From an uncultured Clostridia bacterium (GTDB lineage: Bacteria > Bacillota > Clostridia > Oscillospirales > Oscillospiraceae), in NCBI GenBank assembly GCA_945910975.1, contig CAMDZY010000021.1, forward strand, positions 1 to 14,713: a DNA stretch of 14,713 nucleotides. Reading direction: 5' to 3'. A program made the position numbers and the translations under genes. The notes beneath the pieces are model-generated. The model worked only from the letters and a program-made list of their open reading frames with translations, had not been told where the DNA came from and ran no database searches. Shown in pieces: positions 14,357 to 14,713 of this stretch (position 1 is its first letter; the number at the start of each line of letters is the position of its first letter).

Positions 14357-14713
14357 ATGGCAATATCGCTGTTTGAGAGCGCCTTGCAATTGCTTTATCC
14401 GCCAAAATGCGTGATTTGTCGCCGAATTTTGCAGCGACAAGAAACCGATGTGTGCCACCATTGCCGCGAGGAAATGAACACATGGTTTGCACCGGAGCAG
14501 AACGGGGAATTTTTCAAGGTTTGCATTCCGACCTTTTTCTATGAGGGTGTATTGCGCGAGTCGCTGCTGCGCTATAAATTTCAATCCATGCGCAACTATG
14601 CCGGCGCGTATGGCAGAATGATGGCAATGACGCTGCAACGCAAGAATATGACGCAGTTTGACCTGGTCACATGGGTGCCTGTCAGCAAGAAACGCCGCCG
14701 CAGCAGAGGCTAT
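14357..14713 (+). CDS. comF: ComF-family phosphoribosyltransferase-like protein, 5' part
   Basis: The first 119 codons are present; the gene runs off the window. An N-terminal four-cysteine zinc finger is visible (Cys18, Cys21, Cys33, Cys36), followed by YEGVLRESLLRYKF. VPVSKKRRRSRGY is the family's conserved segment before the phosphoribosyltransferase core. ComF/GntX proteins take part in DNA uptake during natural transformation in Bacillus and Haemophilus; in anaerobic Clostridia the role is less clear. The ATG at 14357 has AAGGTGAG (14345-14352) upstream, within the last recD2 codons, and starts 1 bp after the recD2 stop, so translation is probably coupled. The family assignment is firm. 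The catalytic part lies outside the window. Confidence 0.88.
   Translation, partial: MAISLFESALQLLYPPKCVICRRILQRQETDVCHHCREEMNTWFAPEQNGEFFKVCIPTFFYEGVLRESLLRYKFQSMRNYAGAYGRMMAMTLQRKNMTQFDLVTWVPVSKKRRRSRGY

Overview
The window looks like a chromosomal segment of a moderately GC-rich, low-branching Bacillota, probably a Clostridia member of the Oscillospiraceae type. This is inferred from strong AGGAGG-like ribosome sites, an HPr with both His15 and Ser46, a RecD2-ComF neighbourhood, and a secreted S-layer-homology protein. No tRNA, rRNA, insertion sequence or CRISPR array was seen.

Bases 1-7086 (+ strand) hold a sucrose uptake module. The C-terminal part of a LacI-family repressor (scrR-like) is followed by a promoter with an AAACCGGTTT operator. 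Five tightly packed genes follow: sucrose PTS EIIBCA, sucrose-6-phosphate hydrolase, fructokinase, HPr and Enzyme I. Spacings are 10 bp, -4 bp, -4 bp and 27 bp, and the run ends at a strong, apparently bidirectional terminator. The operon therefore encodes a whole phosphorelay and pathway: PEP to EI to HPr to IIA/IIB/IIC, sucrose-6-phosphate, glucose-6-phosphate plus fructose, then fructose-6-phosphate. Encoding the general PTS proteins inside a sugar-specific operon is its most distinctive trait.

Bases 7138-11587 lie on the minus strand. In transcription order they hold a Na/Pi-cotransporter-like membrane protein without the usual C-terminal PhoU-like domain, then a 1013-residue exported protein, then a two-helix small membrane protein. 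The exported protein has a signal peptide, three SLH repeats, a calcium-binding thrombospondin-type-3-like repeat tract and a class-3-lipase-like domain with GHSRG. It has a near-consensus promoter of its own, with a perfect TTCCAA-N3-TTGGAA inverted repeat just upstream of the -35. A strong terminator separates it from the small membrane gene.

Bases 11588-11807 form a divergent intergenic region with two perfect palindromes (TTGTAATA-N2-TATTACAA and GAAAATG-N3-CATTTTC) and a leader hairpin that would cover the ribosome site of the next gene. Bases 11808-14713 (+ strand) hold a small membrane-anchored protein of unknown function, the helicase RecD2 and the start of a ComF-family protein, closely spaced and probably co-transcribed.

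No clearly undescribed multi-gene system was found. The best leads are the self-contained sucrose PTS operon, the SLH/Ca-repeat/lipase surface protein and the unexplained palindromes. Functions are assigned from motifs read by eye; no database search was possible.
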